Position numbers and translations under genes: made by a program
In this document: positions 12,385 through 21,683 of the stretch, in pieces
Layout: every line of letters begins with the position of its first letter
Numbering within the stretch: position 1 is the first letter of the stretch
Assembly (NCBI GenBank): GCA_030407315.1
Contig: JALQPE010002028.1
Location: 1-64,000, forward strand
DNA from: Asparagopsis taxiformis
Taxonomy: Eukaryota > Rhodophyta > Florideophyceae > Bonnemaisoniales > Bonnemaisoniaceae
DNA length: 64,000 nt
Direction of reading: 5' to 3'
The notes under the pieces: generated by a model
What the model was told of the DNA's origin: nothing
Seen by the model: only the letters and a program-made list of their open reading frames with translations
The model's database searches: none

Positions 12385-12810
12385 CTTGCACATTGGCGAG
12401 AGTGAACTGATGATTGGTTGTCATGAATTGTGGTTGGCGGCTTGATCCATGAAATTTTTTGTTGGATATATTGTTGAAAGCGTGTGTTTTTGTGGTGTGA
12501 GGCGTTTGGAAAATCTTGCAATCAGCCTTTCTGTGCGCCAGAAAAACCCATTTCCGAACAGCTGTCTCAACACACGTTCTGCTCGACAATTGGCTGTTTC
12601 GCATACCGGCGATGTTCACATTGTCAGCATCTCTCACACATGTACAAGTCGCAGGATTCAACATGGAGACGGCACCAGAGGAGATAACAGCTGTTTACGC
12701 TTTGGTTCACTCGGCGCATCGCGACTATGATCGCAAATAGCTCTCGAATTGAGAAAGTAATCAACTATGGAACACTCTTCCGTATCTGTTTCAGTTCCTT
12801 CACGGAAGCC

Positions 12811-13225
12811 TCAGTGATTAGCTCGAAAAGCTCTTTCTGCACCAATTTTGTGCATCGCTGCTCCCATTCGTGAACTCCTATTTATTCCCAACTTCCGTTC
12901 GGAAATTGAGGAATATGACGTCACATTCCTCAGCGATTGCAGGCCCTTCAGCACGATTCTAATTGTCATCGCACTAAAATCGATAGTGTCATCTCCTATC
13001 CCAACTGACATAAACATGATTCTATTCTCTATTGGCAGAATAGGCTTCACTGAGACTAGAAACCTCAATCCCATTCTAGGTCGGTCGATCTGCTATCCTC
13101 TTTCATTTATCCTCCCTCGTACTAACTTCGCTACCTACAAATATCTGTAAAGCTCGACCACAATTACTATCTTCGTATACCACACACCATTACACCATTC
13201 CAATATTTACCTTCACACCAACACT
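12811..13225. other. no recognisable gene
   Basis: Overlapping frames run on both strands (12848-13150 plus, 12811-13074 minus). Neither resembles a known family or has support from a second copy in the window. Confidence 0.35.
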
Positions 13226-13608
13226 ATGCTCCATATTTCCTCTCAAGTCCACTCCACGAGACAGTGTTGTGAACCAATACACGGTACTACCCGCAGACAA
13301 TACAATTTGCTATCTACACTACTGTCTACAGATTTACCCAGACAGTGCAGTAATACAATACAATGCACTGCCTCAGACAGTAAAATGTACTGTCTGCACA
13401 TACTGTCTGGCGGCAACACTTCCGGACAGTAAAATTTACTGTTCTGGACAGTAAATTTTACTGTTTTTGGTACTGCCCAGATTTCGTGCCAGTTTATTGC
13501 TGCAGCAGTATTCTGAAATTTCCAGACAGTAAATTTTACTGTCTCCGCGCACTGTCTTGGCCAGACAGTAATTTTTACTGTCTCAGACAGTAAATTTACT
13601 GTCTTTTT
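13226..13608. repeat. cluster of short ACAGTAAAATTTACTGT-type palindromes
   Basis: Perfect or near-perfect 17-18 bp palindromes of the form ACAGTAAA(A)TTTTACTGT occur near 13426, 13447, 13526, 13564 and 13585. Unpaired ACTGTCTG or CAGACAGT words are scattered over 13300-13430. The cluster lies at the 3' side of the reading frame cut by copia element 1. Confidence 0.85.
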
Positions 13609-13909
13609 TCATTCCCAACACCGTAGTGGAAGGATGAAGGCGGACCCATATGAATGCGGGGAGACCGAAAGCCTGCTATGAAATGCGGCACCAGAGTTAA
13701 TCCACGAAGAAGATGTGAAAGCTTTTAACGACTCATGGCTGGAAGATAGTGATTCCTGTTGGAAAAGGGAACTGAGAGTAGGATCTAGAGGAGAGGCGTG
13801 CCGCCCTGATACCACTCGAAGCTCCACAATACTACCCCCGAAAGCAGGAACCGGAGAGCCATCCTTATCCTCCTCTGCCCTCAGAGTATAGTTTTGTCCT
13901 TTCAGAGAG
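13609..13909 (-). pseudogene. 3' part of a minus-strand reading frame interrupted by copia element 1
   Basis: About 100 codons stay open from the retrotransposon junction to a stop at 13609-13611, ending with LRCWE. If the element and one copy of its GAGAG duplication are ignored, the same frame continues on the other side for about 30 more codons (20482-20570 or so). There it overlaps the end of the hypothetical gene at 20518-21543 in a different frame and begins just after a TAG that could belong to a splice acceptor. This suggests the element landed in a coding exon. The product is Ser-rich with no domain I recognise. A chance open frame is possible. Confidence 0.4.
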
Positions 13910-14397
13910 TGTTGAAGCACTGGAATTGGCCCTGAGGGGCTCAATTACGTGAGAAAACTTTGACCCTCGATTTCTCTATGAAGGAGTGGTCTGAGCGCTC
14001 TGAAACCTATCTCATCGTGTTCAGCGTGCCCGAATTAGTCGGGTAGCAACTTCTCCGAAGCTTCTACGACCTTTCTTCATGGAGATATTAGCGTCTGAAG
14101 TTTCAATTTGTTTGTCATAGTTTCAATTAGTAATTAGAAATGCCAAGATGGGTTGCCATCATGGCAGAGGGAAAATGTTATGATAAGTGTACACGTGTGG
14201 ATGATATGATAGAGAAGCCCACGTGTACCAGATTGGCAGCGGGTGCTTGCTAGGACAGACTGTCAGTGACAGTCTGTCGGGAGCAGCCTTGAACAGGCTG
14301 TCCTTAGCACCGCCGGCGCACCTCGGCGAGAATACAAATTATGTAGTGAGCTCGCAGATTCAGTAAACGCTCGGTAAGCGACCAATTCGTTTCAACA
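13910..14397 (+). repeat. 5' LTR of copia element 1
   Basis: 488 bp, TG...CA ended, indistinguishable from the 3' LTR. It contains the palindromic block GACAGACTGTCAGTGACAGT near 14251 and a CACGTGT / ACACGTG pair near 14192-14225. No confident TATA box is visible. Confidence 0.95.
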
Positions 14398-14413
14398 GGT
14401 TATGGGCCCAGCG
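14398..14413 (+). promoter_or_regulatory. primer-binding site for a half initiator tRNA
   Basis: GGTTATGGGCCCAGCG directly abuts the LTR. It is the exact complement of the anticodon-arm core of eukaryotic initiator tRNA-Met (CTGGGCCCATAACC), not of a tRNA 3' end. Half-tRNA priming of this kind is known from Drosophila copia. The same site follows the 5' LTR of element 2 at 47693. Confidence 0.8.
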
Positions 14414-14609
14414 CGCTCGCTCGGGTCGTTTCTTATTCTCTAGCGCTTTGGTAAGTGCGTCGTTTGCGTCGGCGTTCTCTTACATATTTCGTCTCGTTTC
14501 TCGCCTCGTTCTCTCTTCTCTTCGTCTACTCGCTTTTCTTCCGTTCTGCGCCTTCCCGCGCTTCCGCGGTCTTCCTGGGCGTCTCCTCCACGCTCCCCCG
14601 ACGATCGCC

Positions 14610-14798
14610 GCGCACCTCTGTCGCCGCCGCGCACCTCTGTCGCCGCCGCGCACCTCTGTCGCCGCCGCGCACCTCTGTCGCCGCCGCGCACCTCTGTCGC
14701 CGCCGCGCACCTCTGTCGCCGCCGCGCACCTCTGTCGCCGCCGCGCACCTCTGTCGCCGCCGCGCACCTCTGTCGCCGCCGCGCACCTCTGTCGCCGC
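14610..14798. repeat. 19-bp GC-rich minisatellite, about 10 copies
   Basis: Unit GCGCACCTCTGTCGCCGCC, tandem and almost invariant. It lies in the leader of element 1 and is absent from the same place in element 2. Because 19 is not a multiple of 3, it opens all frames on both strands, so the 95-164 codon frames here are artefacts. Confidence 0.95.
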
Positions 14799-14951
14799 TC
14801 CGCGCCGACACTGTGTCATCCTGTCACTGACACTGACATCCTGTCATCCACACTGTGTCACACTGACACTCTGTCATCTTGCCATCCGTTTCCGGGTCAT
14901 CGTCATCAGGTGACATCATTCTTTTATCTGGGGTTCGCGTAAGAAAAAGTT

Positions 14952-15031
14952 TGGCCAGCGGCGTTGCTGGGGTTTGAACCAAGGATCTATACATCGCCGT
15001 GGACCGTCCAACCGACTCGGCTACCGGGCCA
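14952..15031 (-). other. tRNA-like module with A and B boxes, element 1 leader
   Basis: On the minus strand TAGCCGAGTCGG fits the pol III A box, and GGTTCAAACCC, about 40 nt downstream, fits the B box. The acceptor and T stems do not pair canonically, so it is tRNA-like rather than a sound tRNA. A different tRNA-like sequence occupies the same slot in element 2 (48088-48168). Both are followed on the plus strand by the shared TACTGGAATCGAC segment. Confidence 0.45.
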
Positions 15032-15211
15032 TTCAAGGCCCAATTACTGGAATCGACCTTTGCTTTTATATTGGCTAGTCTATACCTTTCTCAACTCGGT
15101 CCTGCTCTTGTAAGACAGTGACCTTGTCCTGATCGGTATAGCGTTATAGCCTTTACATATCACCGAATAAACTCATCAAACGTTTGGTTTTATTGTCAAC
15201 TGTTTCCACAA

Positions 15212-15308
15212 GTAAGTTTATACCTTTCACCTTTCGGTCTATTTCAAGGTTTAGACCTTAGTATTGATCGGTATAACTTCTAACTCTCTTGTTCTCTTCT
15301 CTCTGCAG
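15212..15308 (+). other. 97-nt intron whose removal creates the start codon
   Basis: Donor A|GTAAGT at 15212 and acceptor TCTCTGCAG ending at 15308, with a pyrimidine-rich stretch and CTAAC (possible branch point) before it. The last exon base (A, 15211) joins TG at 15309-15310 to make ATG TCT AGC. Element 2 has the same 97-nt interval (48339-48435) and again makes ATG by splicing. Confidence 0.75.
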
Positions 15309-15727
15309 TGTCTAGCAGTGACGAAGACCGCGTGGAACCGCGCACCGACGAGCAGCCTCCCAGGCTTCGTCGCGAGGGGGAGTCTCTTCAAGACCGGGTC
15401 TTCCGCAAAGCCTACAGCATCGCCGAAAGGAGGGATAACAAGAAGAAGTACGCCGCTCACAAGAAGGCAAACCGCTCGAGGTGCCATCACTGCAACGTCT
15501 TTCTCAACTCCGCCGAGTCTAGAGTCGCACACTTCAGCGGCTCTAGACATAAGAAGACTATCGAACGCCTCAAGGAAGGTGGTCTCAAGGTCTGCAAGCC
15601 CTGCGGTGTCATCGTTCGCACCCAGAGCGAGTTCGACAACCACCTCCGCGGTAGTCGCCACCGTGGCATCGAGAAGACTCTCAAAGCCGCTAAAGCCTCT
15701 AAGGCTTCTTCCTCCTCCGATAAGTAG
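15309..15727 (+). CDS. extra copia gene: two U1/matrin-type C2H2 zinc fingers
   Basis: A 139-residue protein encoded upstream of gag-pol. No ATG exists at its start in genomic DNA; splicing of the intron at 15212-15308 supplies it. It holds two zinc fingers of the form CX2CX12HX5H: C59, C62, H75, H81 and C96, C99, H112, H118. This is the spacing of U1C/matrin/JAZ-type fingers, which in known proteins bind double-stranded or structured RNA. A basic, charged region (RRDNKKKYAA) precedes the fingers, and a Lys/Ser-rich tail ends in SSSSDK. The same gene in element 2 (48436-48854) keeps all eight metal ligands, suggesting selection. Canonical copia elements lack such a gene. A role in RNA packaging, export or splicing control is a guess. 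Confidence 0.85.
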
Positions 15728-15911
15728 TACTCCTCTTCTCTAGACACAATAGAAATCTAGCTGATTTCTCTTTGATAAACCTTGTTTTCTTGTTCTCCAC
15801 TCATCTTGCTCTTAGCTAAAAGTCTTTATCCTATAGATCCCAGCTTGGTCCTAGACGACTATCGGTTGTCCACTTGGGAAGGGTCGAACAGATAAGACAT
15901 AATACAGAGCC

Positions 15912-18900
15912 ATGGAGAGCAATTCATCCGGCATTCGCATTGAAAAGCTGGACTACTCCAACTTCCACTCATGGAAGCAAAAGATGGAGCTCATCCTCGG
16001 ACACCGCGAGGTGGACGAAATGATCGATCCTGACCTACGTCCTCCACGCCCGGCAGAACAGGAAGCACTGTCCAAGTGGCTTCGCAAAGACAAAACTGCT
16101 CGGATGACCATCGGGATCACGTTGTCTGATGAGATGCTCAAGAACGTCTCACACACCACTACTGCTCTGGAAATGTGGCAGGAGATCTGTAACGTGCACC
16201 AAAGGCACACTCTCCTAAACAAACTAGCTGCAAGGCGTGATTTCTATACTGCCACTATGAAGCCCGGTGAACAGATGCTCGTCTACATTAATCGTGTTCG
16301 ACAGATGGCCTCGGTCCTCAGCTCTATGGGCGTGATCATCGACGACAAGGAAATGGCTATGGCTGTCCTCAATGGCCTTCCTTCTTCCTTCCAGACACTC
16401 ATTACTGCTCTTGATGCTATAGGTGATGAGGATCCTACATTCACCTTCGACAAAGTCCGAAGTCTCCTTCTTCAGGAGGAACGTAGAGCTTCTATTTTGA
16501 AACCTGGAAGCTCTTCTTCTGACTCAGCTGCATTATTATCCAGGTCTGGGAAACAGCCCGGCAGTAACCGAAAGAAATGCACTCATTGCGGTCGTACCAA
16601 CCACACTGAACCGTATTGTTGGCAAAAGTATGGCCGTCCATCCCGCTCTCGGCCTGCACGGTCTAAACCTTCTGCCATGGTTACTCTCACCGATTCAGAA
16701 GGCAATCCTCCATCAAACTCTGTTTCCGCGTCTACTTTCCATAATGATGAAGAGAAAGAGTATGTTTGCCTCATGTCAACTACTCCTGGATCTCTTCATA
16801 CATCAACTTGGTACATAGACTCTGCTGCCACCTCTCACATGACCTTCGATCGCTCCATGTTTGTTTCCTATAAGGAAATAACACCGTTCTCCGTAACTCT
16901 GGGAGATAAGTCTACCTCAATGGCAGTCGGCCGTGGTGATGTTCGTTTAATGATCTCTCTATATGGGGAAATAAAACAGTGCATACTTCGTGACGTCCTC
17001 CACGTTCCCTCTTTTGTATTTTCTCTCATCTCCGTCAGCACCCTCACTACTCGAGGCATATCGGTGCAGTTCAATAACAATACAGTCATCCTGACTCAGA
17101 ACAACAAACCGATAGCCACTGGACGGAGAAGCAAGGGACTCTATGCCATTGATCTCTTCTCGTCAGAGGCCCCAAAAGATCATGTGCAGCAAACAGCCTG
17201 TGTGGCCTCGCTACAGCTCTGGCACGAGCGGCTCGGGCATGTCAACAAATCCGGTATCTCACGCATGGAACAGCTATCTGCCGTGAAGGGCCTCCGAATC
17301 AAATCTCAGAAATCAGATGCAGGTGCCCCATGTGAAGGATGCATAACCGGCAAAATGCCCCGAGCAGCTATTCCAAAGCTCTCTGAAACGAGAGCATCTG
17401 AGCTACTCCAGTTGGTTCACACAGATCTGGCAGGGCCGATGGAAGTACTCTCGAAAGGGGGAGCTCGATACTTTGTGACATTCATCGATGACAAGTCCCG
17501 ATGGCTAACGGTATACCCGCTCCACCGTAAGTCCGATTGCTTCGACTCCTTCCAGAGATTCCTGCGCATGGCTGAAACGCAAACTGGTTGTAAACTCCGC
17601 CAACTACGCTCGGATGGAGGGGGAGAGTTCTTCTCAAACGACTTTACCTCCTTCCTCGACAGCCAAGGAATCAAACGTCAGACCACCTGCGCATACACTC
17701 CACAACAGAATGGTGTGGCAGAGAGAATGAACAGAACCCTCAAAGATCAAATTCGTGCCATGCTCCATCACAGCAACACCCCATTCGAGTTCTGGGCAGA
17801 AGCACTCTCCTGTGCTGCCTACATTCGTAACCGTGACACCAGCCGCTCCCTGCCAACAGGAAATACTCCGTATGAGATCTGGTATGGTAGGAAACCGAGT
17901 ATTGCTCATATGCGAACGTTCGGAAGTAGATGCTGGTACAAAACGCCTGATAAACTTCTTCAGACCCTTGATTTGCGGGCAAAGGAAGCAATTATGCTTG
18001 GATACGCAAGCTCCCAGAAAGCCTACAAACTATGGGACACAGCAAATGAAAAGGTCGTTGTGTCGCGAGACGTAGTGTTCGACGAGCTGCAGAAGAAGCG
18101 TTTACCATCTTCTGATACAGACTACAACAGCGTTGATGCTGCTCCTGAGTCCAATACTGAGCCATGGGATGGAGACAGCAAGTCTGGTCTCTCTACCAAA
18201 CAGGATACTCCTCCTTCATCCCATTCGGACTCTGACTCTGACACCAACGCTCCACAACCTCAATCTCCTCCACCAACTCCCTCAGCATCTACTGATGAGT
18301 CTCTCCTTAACGCTCCGCGTAAATCTTCTCGATCTCGTAAACCTCCGGGTGAGTGGTGGAAAACAACTGCCCTTGTCTCCACTACTGCTGATACCACTCC
18401 GGAACATCTTCTTACCTTCACTGAGGTGACCAAGGGGGAGGAAAAAGATCTCTGGATTGAGGCCATTCAGTCCGAGATGGATTCCCTCGAAGCAAATAGC
18501 ACCTGGATTCTGGTCCCCCGCAGTGAAGCTCTCAACCTCCTCACTTCGAAGTGGGTCTTCAAACGCAAAGATGTTGTGAGTGAAACTGGTGAGCACTCGA
18601 TCAAACACAAAGCTCGACTCGTAACTCGAGGATTCCAGCAGAAGTACGGCATCGACTACTCCGAGACTTATGCCCCCGTTGTCCAGTTCTGTACCCTTCG
18701 CATGTTCTTTGCGCTCACTGTCCACCACGATTTGCACTGCGACCAAATGGACGTCAAAACAGCCTTTCTCTACGGAGATCTCGAGCAGGACATCTTCATG
18801 GAGCAGCCGGAGGGATTCATCGACTCGAAGCATCCAGACCATGTCTGCAAACTGCAAAAGGCTCTATACGGACTCAAACAAGCTCCGAGGCAGTGGCATG

Positions 18901-19994
18901 CTAAGATCGATGACTTTCTCATTTCACAGCTCGACTTCCAGAGCTCTCCGTACGATCCATGTTTCTATGTCAGGTATCGTGACGACTCTATGATCATCAT
19001 TGCACTATACGTCGACGATATTCTTCTTGCTTCAAGCAGTAGAGATATGTTGGATGAGCTGAAAGCAGAGTTCAGCAAGCGTTTCGAGATGAAGGATTGT
19101 GGTAGAGCTCGGGTATGTCTTGGACTAGAGATTGCGCGCAACACCTCCAAAGGACTGCTACACTTGAACCAGTCTCGCTACGCTGAGAAGGTATTGGAAC
19201 GGTTTGGAATGGAAAATGCAAGTCCGGTTGTTACGCCAATGCAAGCTCAGATCTCCGTCGCGGATACAGAAACTGAGCCCATCGACTCTACGCTCTATCG
19301 CAGAGCAATTGGCAGCCTGATGTACCTAGCGGTGGGAACTCGCCCTGACATCGCATTTGCCGTTGGGAGACTTGCACAGTTCGTTGAGGCCCCGACAAAA
19401 GCTCTCTGGGTAGCCGTTAAACGTGTCCTACGCTACATCGCTGGTACACGGGACTTTGGCGTGATGTATAAAGCTACAGCAACACTTGCACCAGTCGGGT
19501 ACAGCGACTCGGACTGGGGCGGTTGTACTATCAACCGGAAGTCGACCAGTGGCTATGTCTTCAAGATGGCTGGAGGAGCGGTGAGCTGGAAGTCTCGTAA
19601 GCAAAGCTGCGTAGCCCAGTCTTCCTCAGAAGCCGAATACATGGCTCTCAGTGCAGCAGTGAAGGAGGCAATCTGGCTGAGAAACATCGTTGGTTTCAGC
19701 AGCAGTACAAATCCTGCAGATCCTATCCTCATCAATGTGGATAATCAAGGATCTATCAAAATGGCTAGGAACGATGCTTCTGGAACCCGCACAAAGCATA
19801 TCGACATTCGGTATCACTTTGTCCGGGATTGCCTCCTCGAAGGAATGTTCGATATCGACTACTGTCCAACATCTGATATGGTAGCGGATGTCCTCACTAA
19901 GCCTCTGCAAAGGATTCAGTTCGTCAAGCTTCGTGAACTTATGGGGGTAACTACCAAATCATTAATCGAGAAGGTCAAAGAGGGGGAGTGTTGA
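15912..19994 (+). CDS. copia gag-pol polyprotein, intact
   Basis: 1360 residues in one frame. The capsid-like gag region covers about 1-215. A zinc knuckle follows at about 222-235 (CTHCGRTNHTEPYC, CX2CX4HX4C). The aspartic protease site is DSAAT near 302. Integrase comes next: HERLGH..CEGC zinc site at about 437-476, then the DDE residues in HTDLAG (505), SDGGGEF (567) and GVAERMNR (about 600). Reverse transcriptase has KWVFKRK near 880 and the catalytic YVDDILL near 1034. RNase H has YSDSDWGG (about 1197), SSSEAEYMAL (1238) and VDNQGS. No frameshift separates gag from pol. The start was chosen at the only ATG before the conserved gag N terminus, also used in element 2. The TGA stop is the TGTTGA of the 3' LTR itself. 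Confidence 0.97.
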   Translation: MESNSSGIRIEKLDYSNFHSWKQKMELILGHREVDEMIDPDLRPPRPAEQEALSKWLRKDKTARMTIGITLSDEMLKNVSHTTTALEMWQEICNVHQRHTLLNKLAARRDFYTATMKPGEQMLVYINRVRQMASVLSSMGVIIDDKEMAMAVLNGLPSSFQTLITALDAIGDEDPTFTFDKVRSLLLQEERRASILKPGSSSSDSAALLSRSGKQPGSNRKKCTHCGRTNHTEPYCWQKYGRPSRSRPARSKPSAMVTLTDSEGNPPSNSVSASTFHNDEEKEYVCLMSTTPGSLHTSTWYIDSAATSHMTFDRSMFVSYKEITPFSVTLGDKSTSMAVGRGDVRLMISLYGEIKQCILRDVLHVPSFVFSLISVSTLTTRGISVQFNNNTVILTQNNKPIATGRRSKGLYAIDLFSSEAPKDHVQQTACVASLQLWHERLGHVNKSGISRMEQLSAVKGLRIKSQKSDAGAPCEGCITGKMPRAAIPKLSETRASELLQLVHTDLAGPMEVLSKGGARYFVTFIDDKSRWLTVYPLHRKSDCFDSFQRFLRMAETQTGCKLRQLRSDGGGEFFSNDFTSFLDSQGIKRQTTCAYTPQQNGVAERMNRTLKDQIRAMLHHSNTPFEFWAEALSCAAYIRNRDTSRSLPTGNTPYEIWYGRKPSIAHMRTFGSRCWYKTPDKLLQTLDLRAKEAIMLGYASSQKAYKLWDTANEKVVVSRDVVFDELQKKRLPSSDTDYNSVDAAPESNTEPWDGDSKSGLSTKQDTPPSSHSDSDSDTNAPQPQSPPPTPSASTDESLLNAPRKSSRSRKPPGEWWKTTALVSTTADTTPEHLLTFTEVTKGEEKDLWIEAIQSEMDSLEANSTWILVPRSEALNLLTSKWVFKRKDVVSETGEHSIKHKARLVTRGFQQKYGIDYSETYAPVVQFCTLRMFFALTVHHDLHCDQMDVKTAFLYGDLEQDIFMEQPEGFIDSKHPDHVCKLQKALYGLKQAPRQWHAKIDDFLISQLDFQSSPYDPCFYVRYRDDSMIIIALYVDDILLASSSRDMLDELKAEFSKRFEMKDCGRARVCLGLEIARNTSKGLLHLNQSRYAEKVLERFGMENASPVVTPMQAQISVADTETEPIDSTLYRRAIGSLMYLAVGTRPDIAFAVGRLAQFVEAPTKALWVAVKRVLRYIAGTRDFGVMYKATATLAPVGYSDSDWGGCTINRKSTSGYVFKMAGGAVSWKSRKQSCVAQSSSEAEYMALSAAVKEAIWLRNIVGFSSSTNPADPILINVDNQGSIKMARNDASGTRTKHIDIRYHFVRDCLLEGMFDIDYCPTSDMVADVLTKPLQRIQFVKLRELMGVTTKSLIEKVKEGEC

Positions 19995-20476
19995 AGCACT
20001 GGAATTGGCCCTGAGGGGCTCAATTACGTGAGAAAACTTTGACCCTCGATTTCTCTATGAAGGAGTGGTCTGAGCGCTCTGAAACCTATCTCATCGTGTT
20101 CAGCGTGCCCGAATTAGTCGGGTAGCAACTTCTCCGAAGCTTCTACGACCTTTCTTCATGGAGATATTAGCGTCTGAAGTTTCAATTTGTTTGTCATAGT
20201 TTCAATTAGTAATTAGAAATGCCAAGATGGGTTGCCATCATGGCAGAGGGAAAATGTTATGATAAGTGTACACGTGTGGATGATATGATAGAGAAGCCCA
20301 CGTGTACCAGATTGGCAGCGGGTGCTTGCTAGGACAGACTGTCAGTGACAGTCTGTCGGGAGCAGCCTTGAACAGGCTGTCCTTAGCACCGCCGGCGCAC
20401 CTCGGCGAGAATACAAATTATGTAGTGAGCTCGCAGATTCAGTAAACGCTCGGTAAGCGACCAATTCGTTTCAACA
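19989..20476 (+). repeat. 3' LTR of copia element 1
   Basis: 488 bp, with no difference seen from the 5' LTR. It is preceded by the polypurine tract AAAGAGGGGGAG and followed by the target duplication GAGAG (20477-20481). Confidence 0.95.
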
Positions 20477-20517
20477 GAGAGTACTCTCTGAATTTTCCTA
20501 TCCTGGATGTACACACA

Positions 20518-21543
20518 TTACCATGCTGATTGGCCTGTTGTTGCTCGTTCGACCCGGCTTCTTCGTAAAATTGCGGAGGAAGCTACACGGGCTGCACTGC
20601 GCTCTACGCTTACAGGAAAATAAACGGTTTCTGAACGCAACCATGCATTGTAGAATAGCCACGGTCTCACCTTACGCACTAATGTCGAATAATGAGGCAG
20701 ACATTGCTGAACATGTTTATTCGTTGAGCCTTTTCTCGCGAAATCGAACAAAACACGATCTTCCTGCAAGCTAGCGGCAGTACTTTTTATGGAACTTGTC
20801 AGCTTTGCGACATTATACAGCGTAGTCCATTGTGTCATGTAATTGCGAGCTTTGGCTGGATTGGACGTATTGAAGATGAAAGGAGAAGAGATGAGAAGTT
20901 TAGACTCTATCTCCTCCTGTAGTAGCAGGTCTTTATCATTCGACACGGTATCATGTTCTGAGAATACATCATCGGGTTCATCAGAACTATCGTGATGGAA
21001 TTCAGTAGGAACTGTCGCAACAGCAGAAGCAGGTTCACTCCTAGAAGGAAGTATCATATCACAATGGTCGGGAATGGTGGATAGGTTTTCAACTGCTGGA
21101 GGTGGCAGGGTGTTTCCCTCTTCGCTTTTTGCGTACTCCAGAGAGACAGTGGTATCCATGGGTACCAGAGCAATAGCATGCAAGCTATTGTTCCCAGTTG
21201 TAGACGTATCCAGGACAGGTGAGGAAGGGGGTGTTGCATCTGGGAGCCGGTGGTTGATAGCATTTGGATTCTGGGGAATGTTCAAAGTGCTGTCATGGTC
21301 TATTTGTGGGGGAGGAAGAGGGTTTTGCATTGGTCTCCAGCCCATGTGATGGACGGAGAAAGGGTCAGAAACTGTTCTGGTAGTCGAACGCCGAGCCCGA
21401 TTACGACCAGGGTATACATTGTTGTATCGTAGTCGTAGGCCAGTCCTAGACTTTCTCGGTCTTGCCATGTCTCGATGACTGAAAATTTGCAGGCTCTGAT
21501 ATGTGTGTGAGGGACCGCGTGTAGGCCTTGCTGTAGTGAGCAT
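20518..21543 (-). CDS. hypothetical protein, hairpin-bordered
   Basis: About 341 residues from the ATG at 21543; a second in-frame ATG at 21468 begins MARPRKSRTG and may be the real start. The frame stays open upstream to 21642 without another ATG. The N terminus is very basic (RPRKSR, RNRARRSTTR), suggesting nuclear location or nucleic-acid binding. A long acidic Ser/Pro/Asp-rich middle follows, then about 115 more regular residues (NPAKARNYMTQWTTLYNVAK and onward). I recognise no family. A 140-bp hairpin (21684-21823) sits just upstream, as for the other cassettes. The 3' end lies 40 bp from copia element 1. A second frame overlapping the last codons continues across the insertion site, so the present C terminus may not be the original one. 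Confidence 0.5.
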   Translation of the reverse strand: MLTTARPTRGPSHTYQSLQIFSHRDMARPRKSRTGLRLRYNNVYPGRNRARRSTTRTVSDPFSVHHMGWRPMQNPLPPPQIDHDSTLNIPQNPNAINHRLPDATPPSSPVLDTSTTGNNSLHAIALVPMDTTVSLEYAKSEEGNTLPPPAVENLSTIPDHCDMILPSRSEPASAVATVPTEFHHDSSDEPDDVFSEHDTVSNDKDLLLQEEIESKLLISSPFIFNTSNPAKARNYMTQWTTLYNVAKLTSSIKSTAASLQEDRVLFDFARKGSTNKHVQQCLPHYSTLVRKVRPWLFYNAWLRSETVYFPVSVERSAARVASSAILRRSRVERATTGQSAW

Positions 21544-21683
21544 AGAAACGAAACACACAGATGTAAAGCTGTAGAAAGGGAGAACATGAATGAGTCGACC
21601 GTTACAGTCTAATAGTTTAACTATGACCTTGCTCAGTTGCACATGCGACTATACTACCCATAAACAGCAATCATTCATGGAAC

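Larger units (their letters stand above)
9061..12810. other. 3.7 kb with no recognisable gene
   Basis: Many short frames of 60-157 codons occur on both strands. None has a recognisable domain, they overlap one another, and no frame stands out. I note only three perfect palindromes, listed separately. Exons of an unrecognised gene cannot be excluded. Confidence 0.4.
14451..15141 (+). other. candidate leader intron of element 1 (boundaries tentative)
   Basis: A GTAAGT donor at 14451, just past the primer-binding site, matches GTGAGT at 47746 in element 2. Both leaders share GATCGGTATAG, a plausible acceptor (ending 15141 and 48276). If real, splicing would remove the minisatellite and the tRNA-like module from a subgenomic RNA. 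This rests on the conservation of two short signals only. Confidence 0.3.
13910..20476 (+). mobile_element. Ty1/copia LTR retrotransposon, element 1, apparently intact
   Basis: A complete 6567-bp element. Its two 488-bp LTRs (TGTTGAA...TTCAACA) look identical base for base, and it is flanked by the 5-bp duplication GAGAG at 13905-13909 and 20477-20481. In order it carries a primer-binding site, a long leader with a minisatellite and a tRNA-like module, an extra spliced zinc-finger gene, one uninterrupted gag-pol frame, and a polypurine tract (AAAGAGGGGGAG). The domain order protease, integrase, reverse transcriptase, RNase H places it in copia rather than gypsy. Identical LTRs imply a recent insertion, and nothing visible prevents activity. 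A close, dead relative lies at 47.2-53.6 kb. Confidence 0.97.

Noticed and set aside
9179..12730. Numerous short open frames
   Set aside because: Overlapping frames on both strands, no domains, no second copy and no consistent coding bias visible.
14440..14942. Protein genes of 95-164 codons on both strands
   Set aside because: They are translations of the 19-bp minisatellite, which opens every frame.
14952..15031. A genuine tRNA gene
   Set aside because: A and B boxes are good, but acceptor and T stems do not pair and no proper anticodon loop forms; reported as tRNA-like only.
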